Source: Patiria pectinifera (Eukaryota; Echinodermata; Asteroidea; Valvatida; Asterinidae). From it: a DNA stretch of 64,000 nt. The stretch lies in contig CM057135.1 of assembly GCA_029964075.1 (NCBI GenBank), positions 18,192,863 to 18,256,862 on the forward strand, given 5' to 3'. How positions within the stretch are numbered: position 1 is the first letter of the stretch; each line of letters begins with the position of its first letter. The position numbers were made by a program, and so were the translations under genes. The notes under the pieces are model-generated. The model worked only from the letters and a program-made list of their open reading frames with translations, ran no database searches and was not told the origin of the DNA. Shown here piece by piece: positions 33,088 to 41,910 of this stretch.

Positions 33088-34203
33088 TTGATAATACCCA
33101 ATACGGGTACAATAAGCAGTTTATCTATAGAACTAATAAAAGAGGATGTTGATTCATTTTACAAACAAAATAATATAGACCCCGTGTTTATCGACCCCAA
33201 CGATTTTGAAATTGGTAAAGACAGAAATCTATACGTTAAAACAGATAAAGGTTTGAGACCTTTAACTTTTAAACGAGGTGGTAAAAGATCATATTACACA
33301 TTAAGTACCTTACAAAGTAAATATGGTACCGCATTTATTCGCGACACCCTCAAAATCGCTGACTATAAACCAACACTACTTAACAAACTAAAAGATAAAC
33401 TCGAAAAAGTACAACCCGAGAGTATCCCCATGACAGAACTACCAAGCGTCACCGATGAGGTAACCAAAATTATAGACGATTTACAACGCGACACCGGCGC
33501 TCAAACGGAAGGATTAAATTACAGAGAACTCCAGGGTTTAGACAAAAGTCTTCAGACGTTGAGAGGTAACCTAGAACTTAATTTAGCGCGTCTCGCAGAA
33601 CTAGACCAAGAGATATTTGATGCCGAACATGAATTAGGTGATCATAGTATCAGCGAAGAAGAACGACGAGAGTTAAACGATAAATTGAGCGACTTAGACG
33701 CTGAAAGATCCGCCAGATTAGAAGCCGCAAAAGCCAACGAACGAGGGCTCAAAAGTCAGATCGCTAGAATCAAAGAAACGATTAATAAAATATTAGGCGA
33801 CGACACGACTCTGGCAGAAAAGATCAGAACTCTGTTTAGAGAACAAGGTGTGATCGTAGTGAGTATTTTAGCCGCTTTGAGTTTAGCCATCAGCACGATA
33901 GTGAGTAGCATCGTCGCTAGCGTGAGAGGTGTGGGTGCCCCAACCGCGCCATCGCCAACACCTGCACCAACACCAAAAGGCGGTATCAAAGAGTGGATTT
34001 CAAAACAACTCGCTAATTTTGCATCTGCTCTTCAAAAACTCGGAGTGAGCGCGTTGGGCGCTCTGCCGGGTATCATAGGCAGCGTACTCAGTTGGATATT
34101 TAACGCACTGAGTAAGTCCGTATCGTGGTTGGCCGAACACGTGTGGGCTTTGTTTTTGGGTGTGGGAGCCTTGGTGTTTGCTTACCTGCAAAAACGATGG
34201 TAG
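33088..34203 (+). CDS. Polinton coiled-coil membrane protein (371 residues)
   Basis: An N-terminal globular block (DVDSFYKQNNIDPVFIDPND, TFKRGGKRSYYTLSTLQSKY) is followed by a long charged coiled coil (residues ~145-240, ELDQEIFDAEHELGD). Then come a hydrophobic helix (VIVVSILAALSLAISTIVSS), a proline-rich linker (APSPTPAPTPKGG), and a C-terminal hydrophobic domain with PGIIGSVLSWIFNALSKSVS and ALFLGVGALVFAYLQ. I recall proteins of this build with the LFREQG and GGIKEW blocks in many invertebrate Polinton-like loci. The role is unknown; a membrane-anchored virion or entry protein is a guess. It ends at the hairpin 34236-34266. The true start could be upstream of the Met used. Confidence 0.65.
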   Translation: MIIPNTGTISSLSIELIKEDVDSFYKQNNIDPVFIDPNDFEIGKDRNLYVKTDKGLRPLTFKRGGKRSYYTLSTLQSKYGTAFIRDTLKIADYKPTLLNKLKDKLEKVQPESIPMTELPSVTDEVTKIIDDLQRDTGAQTEGLNYRELQGLDKSLQTLRGNLELNLARLAELDQEIFDAEHELGDHSISEEERRELNDKLSDLDAERSARLEAAKANERGLKSQIARIKETINKILGDDTTLAEKIRTLFREQGVIVVSILAALSLAISTIVSSIVASVRGVGAPTAPSPTPAPTPKGGIKEWISKQLANFASALQKLGVSALGALPGIIGSVLSWIFNALSKSVSWLAEHVWALFLGVGALVFAYLQKRW

Positions 34204-34227
34204 TAATAGTTGTAATCAAGTTTAAAC

Positions 34228-34273
34228 AAAAAAATAAGCCTTACCAACTTTGTGCTGGTAAGGCTTTTTTTTT
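34228..34273. terminator. Bidirectional terminator-like hairpin between convergent genes
   Basis: A perfect 11-bp stem, AAGCCTTACCA (34236-34246) with TGGTAAGGCTT (34256-34266), and a 9-nt loop. It is flanked by T9 on the right (34265-34273) and A7 on the left (34228-34234). It lies 24 bp after the stop of the plus-strand gene and 24 bp before the stop of the minus-strand gene, so each reading strand sees a GC-containing stem followed by a T run. This has the form of an intrinsic terminator. In large DNA viruses such as mimivirus, hairpins mark transcript ends. Confidence 0.75.
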
Positions 34274-34296
34274 GTCTTGTGCGATTAGAGTGTGAC

Positions 34297-35724
34297 TTAT
34301 CGCGTTGCCTCGTAAGCTAAAATACCCATACCAACGATAGCCAACGTTCCTACCGTCAACGATAATTTTTCGTCTTGGTGAGTTTGTAGTTTCGTGGGCT
34401 CCTGTGTTAAAACTGTAGGTGCTGGTGTTGGTGTTGGTGTTGGTGCAGGTGTTGGTGTTGGCGATGGCGCTGGTGTTGGTGTTGGTGCTACAACATCGTT
34501 CGTCATAGGCTCTAGGGGTGTTGGTGGCGCGACGTCATCGGTGTCATCAAAAGAGTCGTCCGGTTGAGGTTGTGCGTTTAAATCTGGCACCAAACCAGTG
34601 TTCATACTCTGGGTAGCAATTTGAAGATTGTTGTTATAGCCGTCGTGCGTTCCAACCCTCAAGTTCATATCCGATGGAATTAAATACAACCCCGGTTTTA
34701 CGACAAAATTTAAAGGCGTTCTGGCATACTGCAAAGAGTCTTGAAATTGATTGATACTCGTTTCCATGTCGTCTACTGCATTGATGATATCTTCAACGAT
34801 GACGTTAAATTGTCTCTGAGCGTCTAATCCGGTGCCCGGTGATAATACGCTCGTTTTTGTTTGAGCCTGCGCACCGAGTAAAGCGTACACGTAAGATCTG
34901 ATCGATTCGTTGATCTTTATGATTCCCACGGGGGTAAACAAACTCGTGTCGGGTATAAAATCTAACCAAGCCTTTTTTACCGATTCATTTTGTTCGATGT
35001 AAATAACCGTCCAAGGAACGTAACTGCTTCCACTCTTTTTAGGACTGTCTAGACCGTGGTAGCCGCCGTAAAGAACGTTGGGTTTGTTGGGTAGTGCTTT
35101 ATCATATTCACCAACCGCCACAAACTTGCCTTTATTAAAGATATATGAGGTACCTAAACCGTTAGATTTTGTGTCTCTCGTCTGTTTAAAAGACTTGTTT
35201 TGATCTATGCCAAACAACAAGCAGGTATCGGTAAAAGCTCTGTGATTATAACTGTTGTCTAGAGCGTTAAATGCGTCATCTCCCGGTAAAGGAGCGGCAA
35301 AGTCGTACAAGATCTTTCTAACCGTAAAATATAAATGAAAGTTAAAGATGGCCCAAACGTAACGGTTGCTCGCGTTTAAAAGATCATATCCAATACCGCA
35401 GCCCGTAGTAGCGCAGTAGATCGCAAAATTTAACTTATTTTGATAAAACGACATGGGGTGTGATTTCCAACGATCTACATCCTCGTCCGTCTCAACGTGA
35501 GGCAATTTATAGTCCGAGGTTAAGTCGGGAAACGAGGTTAGAAACCCGTTGGTATTATTAACTATAACTTCCAGTTCACTGGGTTTAGTGCTGTTTAAAA
35601 ACTGTGCTTGGGATGTAACTTGATGCTTCGGCTCGGTTGCCTTGGCTACATTTTGATTTACTTGTTTCGTTACCTGATCGGCTATCGATTGTATCTGCTT
35701 TTTTAACAACATAAAAGCAGCCAT
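34297..35724 (-). CDS. Polinton conserved structural protein candidate (475 residues)
   Basis: Looks whole. N-terminal amphipathic region (KKQIQSIADQVTKQVNQNVA), then a globular domain with KLNFAIYCATTGCGIGYDLL, NFHLYFTVRKILYDFAAPLP, FTDTCLLFGIDQNKSF, SNGLGTSYIFNKGKF, IRSYVYALLGAQAQTKTSVL and GLYLIPSDMNLRVGTHDGYN. A long P-T-A linker (PTPTPAPSPTPTPAPTPTP) and a C-terminal hydrophobic helix (TLAIVGMGILAYEA) follow. The ATTGCG, NGLG and GAQAQT blocks are ones I recall from uncharacterised proteins of invertebrate Polinton-like loci. Its length and the membrane anchor suggest a virion component; the function is not known. It is the only long minus-strand gene in the right half and converges on 33088-34203. 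Confidence 0.65.
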   Translation of the reverse strand: MAAFMLLKKQIQSIADQVTKQVNQNVAKATEPKHQVTSQAQFLNSTKPSELEVIVNNTNGFLTSFPDLTSDYKLPHVETDEDVDRWKSHPMSFYQNKLNFAIYCATTGCGIGYDLLNASNRYVWAIFNFHLYFTVRKILYDFAAPLPGDDAFNALDNSYNHRAFTDTCLLFGIDQNKSFKQTRDTKSNGLGTSYIFNKGKFVAVGEYDKALPNKPNVLYGGYHGLDSPKKSGSSYVPWTVIYIEQNESVKKAWLDFIPDTSLFTPVGIIKINESIRSYVYALLGAQAQTKTSVLSPGTGLDAQRQFNVIVEDIINAVDDMETSINQFQDSLQYARTPLNFVVKPGLYLIPSDMNLRVGTHDGYNNNLQIATQSMNTGLVPDLNAQPQPDDSFDDTDDVAPPTPLEPMTNDVVAPTPTPAPSPTPTPAPTPTPTPAPTVLTQEPTKLQTHQDEKLSLTVGTLAIVGMGILAYEATR

Positions 35725-35765
35725 TATTTTAGTTTCAGTTTTAATATAAAAAGACTTTAAAATAA

Positions 35766-36929
35766 ATGCATTCGTTGCACTTGTTTCAAAATGAGCAGAC
35801 GTTTAAATTAGAAAACGTCGTAGATAATTTAAATGGTCAAAAATCTTTACGCGTAAAAAGGTTAATGTTTAACCCCGGATATTTTAATATTTCCAGCGCC
35901 ACGGAGATTGATTGGCATACAAATTTAGATGGGAGACCAGCTGAAAGACCTGATGACTCTATAAGACCCATTGAACTCGACCCAGATGCGGTAATAAACA
36001 CGGATAGAGATTTTATTGCACAATTAGTACCCGAGTACCCCTACGACTTTTTAATTAACGACGAAAATTATTTCAATAGAGCTATAAACGATTTTATAGA
36101 AGGATACGAAGAAGATAGACCAAAATCTGTTTTCGACTCGATCAATGAAGAAATGAATCAAATACAAGATTGTATAAGGACTTTATCGTTAAAAACGAGA
36201 GACAAAACACTAACCGACGTACAAATCAATACGATTAAATTTGTAATATCAATTCTATCACAAAGAAGCAGCCTCATCTTTGAAGGTAAAAAAATAGCAG
36301 AAGAATATATCGAAGGTAGAATAAGCAAACCTAGAGCGAGAATAATTAGGCAAGCTGGGGTGGCAATACGGGGAAGTCTTATCGTGTCGGGTGATGATTT
36401 AGATTTTATTTCTCCAAGTCTTTTAGCGCCGTTACCAGACGACGTCACCGGTTCAGTCACCATCCCACCGGGGTGGTACGACGTCGATTGGTTCTATTTC
36501 ATTTTAAATTATATACCCGGGGTAAGTTTTAGAATATTTAGAGAATCTAAAAAGGTGACGTTGGTGGTAACCGACGTCAATCTCAAATTGCGCTTAAACA
36601 GAGAAGTCTCTCGATTACTTAATTTACCCAAAGGAAGACTGATACCCAAAGTGGTGTATACGGGGTCTTACGACGTTAATCCGTTTAAATTTTTGTTTAT
36701 TCGCTGCCCGCAATTAAGTACGAGTGAAAACTTTTTAGATGGTCGTCCTTCTGACATCTTAAAAATCGTACCCGTGGCTACGCGCGAACCCGAGCCTGAT
36801 AGAGTCGAAGATTTCAAGAAACTTAAAAACGGTATAATCGACAAACTGACATTTTCAATCACAGGTGAAAGGGGACAGATCATCAACAACAAGGGTGTGG
36901 GTATAATGATAGAGTTGGAGATCTTTTAA
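35766..36929 (+). CDS. Polinton minor capsid (penton-like) candidate
   Basis: Looks whole, 387 residues, start in AAAATAAATGC. The N-terminal segment (LENVVDNLNGQKSLRVKRLM, FNPGYFNISSA) and the C-terminal beta-rich part (TGSVTIPPGWYDVDWFYFIL, KFLFIRCPQLSTSENFLDGR, LTFSITGERGQIINNKGVGI, MIELEIF) match the pattern I recall for Polinton penton-like proteins: an N-terminal S-L-R-V strand, an I-x-x-P-x-G-x-Y strand, and a closing x-L-E-I strand. A helical insertion (residues ~110-195) is rich in E, R and I. It is divergent from 34297-35724, with about 40 AT-rich bp between starts. A structure search is needed to confirm the single jelly-roll fold. Confidence 0.6.
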   Translation: MHSLHLFQNEQTFKLENVVDNLNGQKSLRVKRLMFNPGYFNISSATEIDWHTNLDGRPAERPDDSIRPIELDPDAVINTDRDFIAQLVPEYPYDFLINDENYFNRAINDFIEGYEEDRPKSVFDSINEEMNQIQDCIRTLSLKTRDKTLTDVQINTIKFVISILSQRSSLIFEGKKIAEEYIEGRISKPRARIIRQAGVAIRGSLIVSGDDLDFISPSLLAPLPDDVTGSVTIPPGWYDVDWFYFILNYIPGVSFRIFRESKKVTLVVTDVNLKLRLNREVSRLLNLPKGRLIPKVVYTGSYDVNPFKFLFIRCPQLSTSENFLDGRPSDILKIVPVATREPEPDRVEDFKKLKNGIIDKLTFSITGERGQIINNKGVGIMIELEIF

Positions 36930-36954
36930 TTTTAAAATGTTTTTATATTAAAAC

Positions 36955-37612
36955 ATGAGTATAGATAGTAAGGCGTTATACCCCGATATTTCTGGAGATG
37001 TACTCCGATTAAATAGTAACGAAGAAACAAAAGTGTACAGACTTAAAAAGATTGAAGAGATTCGATCTTTAATCTTGAAAGAGAGAGACCACCGAGAGCG
37101 CACTTATAAAAAAAATAAAGAGAGTGATCGACACTATTAACTACGTAGAGCGAGGAGTCGAAGGATTGGGGTTTATAGCAGGGGCTGTCAGTATTCCCGC
37201 TCTCTTGGGTGTTATATCAGCCCCCGTTGGATTGGTGCTAGAAGGAACCTCTATGGGCGCTTTTGGTGTAGATATTCTGCTTATAATCGCGTCTAAGCGA
37301 TTAGCCGCCAAGCTGAAAAAGCACGACCAGATTAAAATATTAGCAGACTCCAAACTTAACACGATTGAAGAATACGTATCTCAAGCCATCAACGACGGAG
37401 ATATATCGCACGAAGAGTTCTTACTGATTACGAGAGAGCTCGCAAAATTGAACGAGCTTAAGCAAAAAATTAGAACAAAGACCAGCACAAAGCTTCAAAA
37501 AATTAAAAACGATACAGACTTTGAAAAAGAAGTTAAAAAACGGGTAGATGAACGGCTGGCAAAAGAAAAGAAATCTCTTATCGAAAAACTTACAAGTTCA
37601 AATTCTCGGTAA
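36955..37612 (+). pseudogene. Polinton conserved helical protein with glycine-rich membrane region
   Basis: Begins MSIDSKALYPDISGDVLRLN after ATATTAAAACATG. A charged helical stretch (YRLKKIEEIRSLILKERDHR) leads to a small-residue hydrophobic region (AGAVSIPALLGVISAPVGLV, GTSMGAFGVDILLIIASKRL) and a second helical stretch (KLNTIEEYVSQAINDGDISH, EEFLLITRELAKLNELKQKI). I recall this build (YPD..., KY/K-helix, S-A-P-L-G, H-x-K-I-x-x-L-A-x-x-K-x-N-S-I) from proteins in many invertebrate Polinton-like loci. The part is broken, with about one break. Function unknown; a membrane-active virion protein is a guess. Confidence 0.6.
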
Positions 37613-37640
37613 ATAAACATTACGAAAGCGATCCGCCGAG

Positions 37641-38114
37641 TTATACCTCTATTTCACCTCTTAGGGCTATACCCTCGGCCCCGCCTTTATTGTAGTCGTC
37701 ATCGTATCTTTTTAGTGCCTTATTAAATTGATTTTGAGTCACTTTAAATACATCTCTAACTCGTTCTTTGTTCCATCCAACGACGTGATGATAACACGCC
37801 GCTATTAACGACCGTTTAACGCAACCATTTCCCTTCAATGTTTTGTAATTAACGAGCTCGTTATATTTATTGATTGTTTCTTGGACATCTTCTACGTCTT
37901 GCTCTAGACAAACAGAAAAAATAAGTTTCTCCATAGTTTTTCTTTTGTTTCTTTTTAAAGTTGACCAATTGATACGATCTTCTTGCGCATTTTCTGCCGA
38001 AAAATCAAAGTAACGTGAGACTATTTCACCGCACGTTTCACAAACTAAAAAACCATTCTCGATGATTATATGGTGATCGCACTGATCTGTTTTATTAGAT
38101 AGCTCGAGGTTCAT
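37641..38114 (-). CDS. TFIIB-like transcription factor of the Polinton
   Basis: Looks whole, 157 residues. The N-terminal zinc ribbon has Cys12, His15, Cys25 and Cys28 (CDHH...CETC) followed by GEIVSRYFDFS, the arrangement of a TFIIB-type ribbon. The C-terminal helical part reads TLKGNGCVKRSLIAACYHHV, then ERVRDVFKVTQNQFNKALKR, like one cyclin-type repeat of TFIIB (K/R-S-L-I-A-A-C-x-Y, then I/V-x-x-x-F-x-V-x-x-x-x-F-x-K-x-L). TFIIB proper has two cyclin repeats and is about twice as long, so this is a reduced form, as in some large DNA viruses. Start context TTTTAATAAATGA. It reads inward from near the right terminal repeat. Expected role: directing polymerase to element promoters, by inference. 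Confidence 0.7.
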   Translation of the reverse strand: MNLELSNKTDQCDHHIIIENGFLVCETCGEIVSRYFDFSAENAQEDRINWSTLKRNKRKTMEKLIFSVCLEQDVEDVQETINKYNELVNYKTLKGNGCVKRSLIAACYHHVVGWNKERVRDVFKVTQNQFNKALKRYDDDYNKGGAEGIALRGEIEV

Positions 38115-38160
38115 TTATTAAAAATGATTTATTTTTTTAAATAAAGTTTTTAAAATAAAG

Positions 38161-38500
38161 AGATAGTAAGAGCCTGGTCTGGTGCTTGACAGAGGGAGAT
38201 ATGAGGTTTGTCGCCGTACCCTCCACTTATAATATAACAACTCGGAGAGAGATATATTTTGGGGAGGGGGCTAAGTGGGTAAGGGGCATCATAGGGGTGG
38301 AAAATCATTGGAGAGGGGTAAAGTCTGGTACCCTCCACTCATACTATAACAACTCGGAGAGAGAGATATTTGGGAGGCAGAGGGTCATCTATTTTGGAGA
38401 GGGAGAGAGAGGGTGGGGTGGGAGCGGGGTGGGGTGGGAGCGGGGAGGGGGAGAGAGGGAGATGGGAGGATTTGGAATAGTACCTGTCTCTCTCCCTACT
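38161..38500 (-). repeat. Polinton right terminal inverted repeat
   Basis: Reads AGATAGTAAGAGCCTGGTCT at its inner edge and ends CTCTCTCCCTACT. Inverse of 22752-23047. It contains GGGTGGGGTGGGAGCGGGG tracts and two copies of AACTCGGAGAGAGATAT. Confidence 0.9.
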
Positions 38501-38506
38501 TGTCAA
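38501..38506. repeat. Target site duplication, right (TGTCAA)
   Basis: Matches 22746-22751. Confidence 0.8.
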
Positions 38507-40055
38507 ATCAGTGTTACAGGTTTTTTAGTCATGAAAATCCTATTGGATGGTTTCTCAAATAACCCAACAGGCAGGTATTCATGATGAATACATATCATGC
38601 AATTATCTATAGTGCTGGAACTAATCTGGTTGAAATCTCAATTTGCAATTACAGCCTCTGAAAGTCACTTTCAAATTTCGAAAACTCGAAAAGAAGAACC
38701 TTTTCTAAATCTTCCTTTGTAATACCGTCAATTTAAGTATTTTTTGGCATGGTATAAATAGATGCACTCTAGATCTCCTAGCTGAGGCGCTAGAACTCTT
38801 TTTTTATGATTTTGGATTTGGTCGTCTCTTGCTGGAGCGAGCACCTTTAATGTTTACTATGCAGTGATTGTATGGAATGTCAACTTCACCACATGTAATT
38901 TAAGCCACCCGACCCTCACAACCAGCCCATTCACCCCTGGCATGTCTGGAGTATCTCTCAGGTCCCAAACAGCCGTTAAAACCACAGACATAACCCCATT
39001 AGACATTCCATTTTGGTCACAGGGGTGATCGAACTAATCCCAATGTTTATAGTGCATTTGTACACAAGCCTATGTAAATGTGCACAAGCACACAGGGTTT
39101 TCCCGCCAATTCCAACCCCTCCAGCAGGATCACAAGACTGACACCCCCTCTGAAGGACGTACTATGGTCCATACTAGGATCTGGTGATAGATGGCCCCGG
39201 GTGTGTTTACCATGTGGCCAGGACAATATAAAACATAAAAATGTGAAGATTCCATATTCCCTTCTGAATCCCGGTAAAAATGCGGAATTTGAGGTATTTT
39301 TCAAACATCCCAACAACCTTACCAGAATGTATTCAATAGAACTAAAAAGTGTCAAAAACAAGTTTTAAAAAACTTTTAAATGCGCCGTTTTGATCAAGTG
39401 CGAGTACACATGTACATTGCTATCCTGAAGAGCAACCCCCCTCCCCCCACACCAGTGTGATGTGGTGTCCCCCTCCCCTGCTTTTCAAACCTCCACAGCC
39501 AGGCAACTTTTGGGTTTTTGTCATCCTTCATCTCCCCCACTCACCAGCACAGAATTACCCCACTGCTAGTACCGCACCGTGTCAGGAAATAGTCGTTGGT
39601 GCATGCCCCATCTGCACGCGGAGTTTGTTTGTGGACAGCAGAGCATGTTGTGTTCGGGAACGACTTCGCATACACATTTGTATGCACGCCCATAGACAAT
39701 GCAATGCTCATTTGAACACAGAGAACACCGCGGTCAGAGGTGTCTGTGCCAAACTGGTTGAATTTCACGGATTTACAACCCAACAAATTATCATGAGCAC
39801 TATTGAAGCCCAAATAATTCATCTCTGACATTTGCAGAAGCCGGTTGGCACTTTCAAAGGTATTTTTGTCCGAGTATTTGATGTGATTTTTGGCAACTTT
39901 TGAGGTAAATGGTCTGTAAAACTGAGAATTCTAATAATTAGGCTGTGCACGCAGTGAGCAGGGTATAAACGACAGACCCCAAATCCAAAATTCGTATAAA
40001 AGGAGTTCTGGCGAGCGCCCCACCAGTTGGTGGGTGAAAGGAAAGTCAAACTTAC
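38507..40055. other. No recognisable feature
   Basis: Right flank of the Polinton. Unique sequence; possible 3' part or intron of the minus-strand gene whose exons lie at 40056-42115. I found no exon with both splice sites here. Confidence 0.4.
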
Positions 40056-40237
40056 AATTTTCTTTGCTGGAGTGCACTCCTCATCCTCATCAGAGGTGTC
40101 CTGGCAGTCAGCATACAATGTATTAGGGACTGCTATTCTTTTCCCCCTGCCCATTTCGTCCCTCTTCGCCTCGAGTCCATCTAGTGGCTGCCCCTGAAGT
40201 GCCCAATCTATAAGCACTTTCGTGCCAGGTTTAGAAT
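40056..40237 (-). CDS. Host gene exon 2 (acidic linker)
   Basis: A 182-nt minus-strand exon with acceptor GTTTATCTCCACAG and donor AAAATT, then GTAAGT. Encodes SKPGTKVLIDWALQGQPLDG, MGRGKRIAVPNTLYADCQDT and SDEDEECTPAKKI. It starts in phase 1, which fits the end of exon 1 at 41911, and ends in phase 0. The acidic DTSDEDEE run suits a nuclear protein linker. The family cannot be named from this alone; see exon 1. Later exons would lie toward or beyond the Polinton insertion at 38500. Confidence 0.6.
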
Positions 40238-40319
40238 CTGTGGAGATAAACATGTTCAACAAAATTAATGTAGGGCCTATAGTATTGTTGTGCGCTTTCT
40301 TATCATTTGTGCAATAGGA

Positions 40320-41131
40320 ATGTGTATGCACATTCTAATGATTGCGCAACTGGATCCTTGCGCAATCTTTAATCACAAAAAAATATCTTCCAGATTGAGC
40401 GCACATTCTTAAGAATGCGCAACAAGAGAAGCGATCTTTTCGATGCTGAGAACTGGCTGCGCTTGGCGAGTCAAGCTGCATCCTCGTTCACTGATTAATT
40501 CTTGGGCAGTACTTAAATAATTACACTGTGGCAATGCAAATTCACTTAGGAAAAGACTTTGTAAAGTAGAGATGAAAGTATGCGTATCTGAGGAAATAAT
40601 AAGAGACATAATAGTTTGGTGGGATCAAATTCTGATAACAAAAACGTACATGTATACAGACGTTCATACACATGCTGAGTGATGTTCCTCATCACTCAGC
40701 ATGCGTACATGTACGGCGAGGGACTTGTAACTTGTCTAGACTAAACAAAGCACTTCCCAGACTAGTTCCCAGTCCTCCGGTATTACAAAACTTCCCATGG
40801 GGGGACAGGAAAAAAAAACAATAATAACAGCTTTAATTGAATTCAAATTATCGTAGTTCAATGGGTTCAAATTGCCCAAGTAATTCCCATGCAATCTTAA
40901 AAATGAGCGCTCATTCTTCAGATTGCGTGCTCATTCTTAAGAATGCTCGCTTGTTTTTTAAGAATGCGCGCTCATCCTTAAGATAGCACAAATTGCAACA
41001 AATCACACAAAAGCATTAATAATTTATGAGCGTCATTTTTTTTGCGCTGAGATCCTTAAGATAGCACAAATTGCAACAAATCACACAAAAGCATTAATAA
41101 TTTATGAGCGTCATTTTTTTTGCGCTGAGAT
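40320..41131. repeat. Intronic short-palindrome cluster and 78-bp perfect duplication
   Basis: Words such as TTAAGAATGCGC, GCGCACATTCTTAAGAATGC and GAGCGCTCATTC recur at 40320-40430 and 40900-40980. AGATAGCACAAATTGCAACA through GCGCTGAGAT is then present twice in tandem, beginning at 40981 and 41059 (period 78), with no difference that I can see. A separate perfect 14-bp hairpin, CATGCTGAGTGATG-TTCCT-CATCACTCAGCATG, lies at 40671-40703. Confidence 0.75.
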
Positions 41132-41910
41132 AGGCTAGGCCTAAATATTTGAATAATCGAATCCAATCATCATAGTGTAGCCTAGGTCATGTAGATCTAT
41201 ATAGCCTTGTCGTTGAATAGGCTTAAGGCCTACATTTTTTCCCTTTTGTTTAAATAGCCCTATTATGAAATTCATTATTCGTGTCTGTATTAATTAAAAA
41301 AAAAAAAAAACATCTGTCATGTCTGTCAGTCACGACACATCAATCAAACTAGAGGTCTCAGTGTTTAATAATTAATATGAATACAACACTGGACTTGTTC
41401 AGATTTGTGGCTCTGGAGGATTTTTTATTTAAGGGAAATTAAGTCCGAAGTTATAAAATGGTCTAGGCCTTATTCCCATCTTGTGAATACGAAGTAACAA
41501 TGATAGGCCTAATATTGGCATGGAGCCAGACCGTCAACGGGAAAAATGTTGAAGTACAAAAAAAACAGTGCCAACCAGTAATGCGCATGTTCATCTGTTC
41601 ATTCATGTCATTGACATTGGCAATGGCATTGCATATCCGGCAAACTAAGTCTAATGTTTACTAAAAGTAAAAATATCCACTGCCAACAAAAAAAGAAAAA
41701 AAGAAAAAAAAAGGTCCTTCACTTCTCTTCTTTTTGGCAGGGGCGCCTCCGCTGAATTGAGCCTAGACCTATTAACGGTATAGGCCTAGGCCTATTCAGA
41801 AATGTTCTATACATAGGCTATAGCCCAATATAATCTCAAAATTACACCAACATGACTAATGGCATAGCGAACATTAGGCGTATGTGGCTAAACGTTAGGC
41901 CTAGGCCTAC

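Larger units (their letters stand above)
22752..38500. mobile_element. Polinton/Maverick element
   Basis: A ~15.7 kb unit with long terminal inverted repeats (22752-23047 and 38161-38500) and TGTCAA on both outer sides (22746-22751 and 38501-38506), a 6-bp target duplication as expected for the superfamily. Parts in order: polymerase B (+), integrase (-), 140-residue membrane protein (+), major capsid candidate (+), packaging ATPase (+), three small proteins (+), coiled-coil membrane protein (+), structural protein (-), minor capsid candidate (+), conserved helical protein (+), TFIIB-like factor (-). It is broken, with roughly half a dozen breaks over the whole length. Most genes remain long open frames and the two end repeats are still very similar, so it is probably a fairly recent insertion. 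No adenovirus-type protease was recognised. Confidence 0.93.

Noticed and set aside
34236-34273. Bacterial contamination, suggested by the terminator-like hairpin
   Set aside because: The hairpin is between two Polinton genes, within an element with terminal repeats and target duplication in animal DNA; a viral-type signal is the better explanation.
22752-38500. Adenovirus-type cysteine protease in the Polinton
   Set aside because: No frame shows the expected H...D/E...Q...C pattern; I do not call one.
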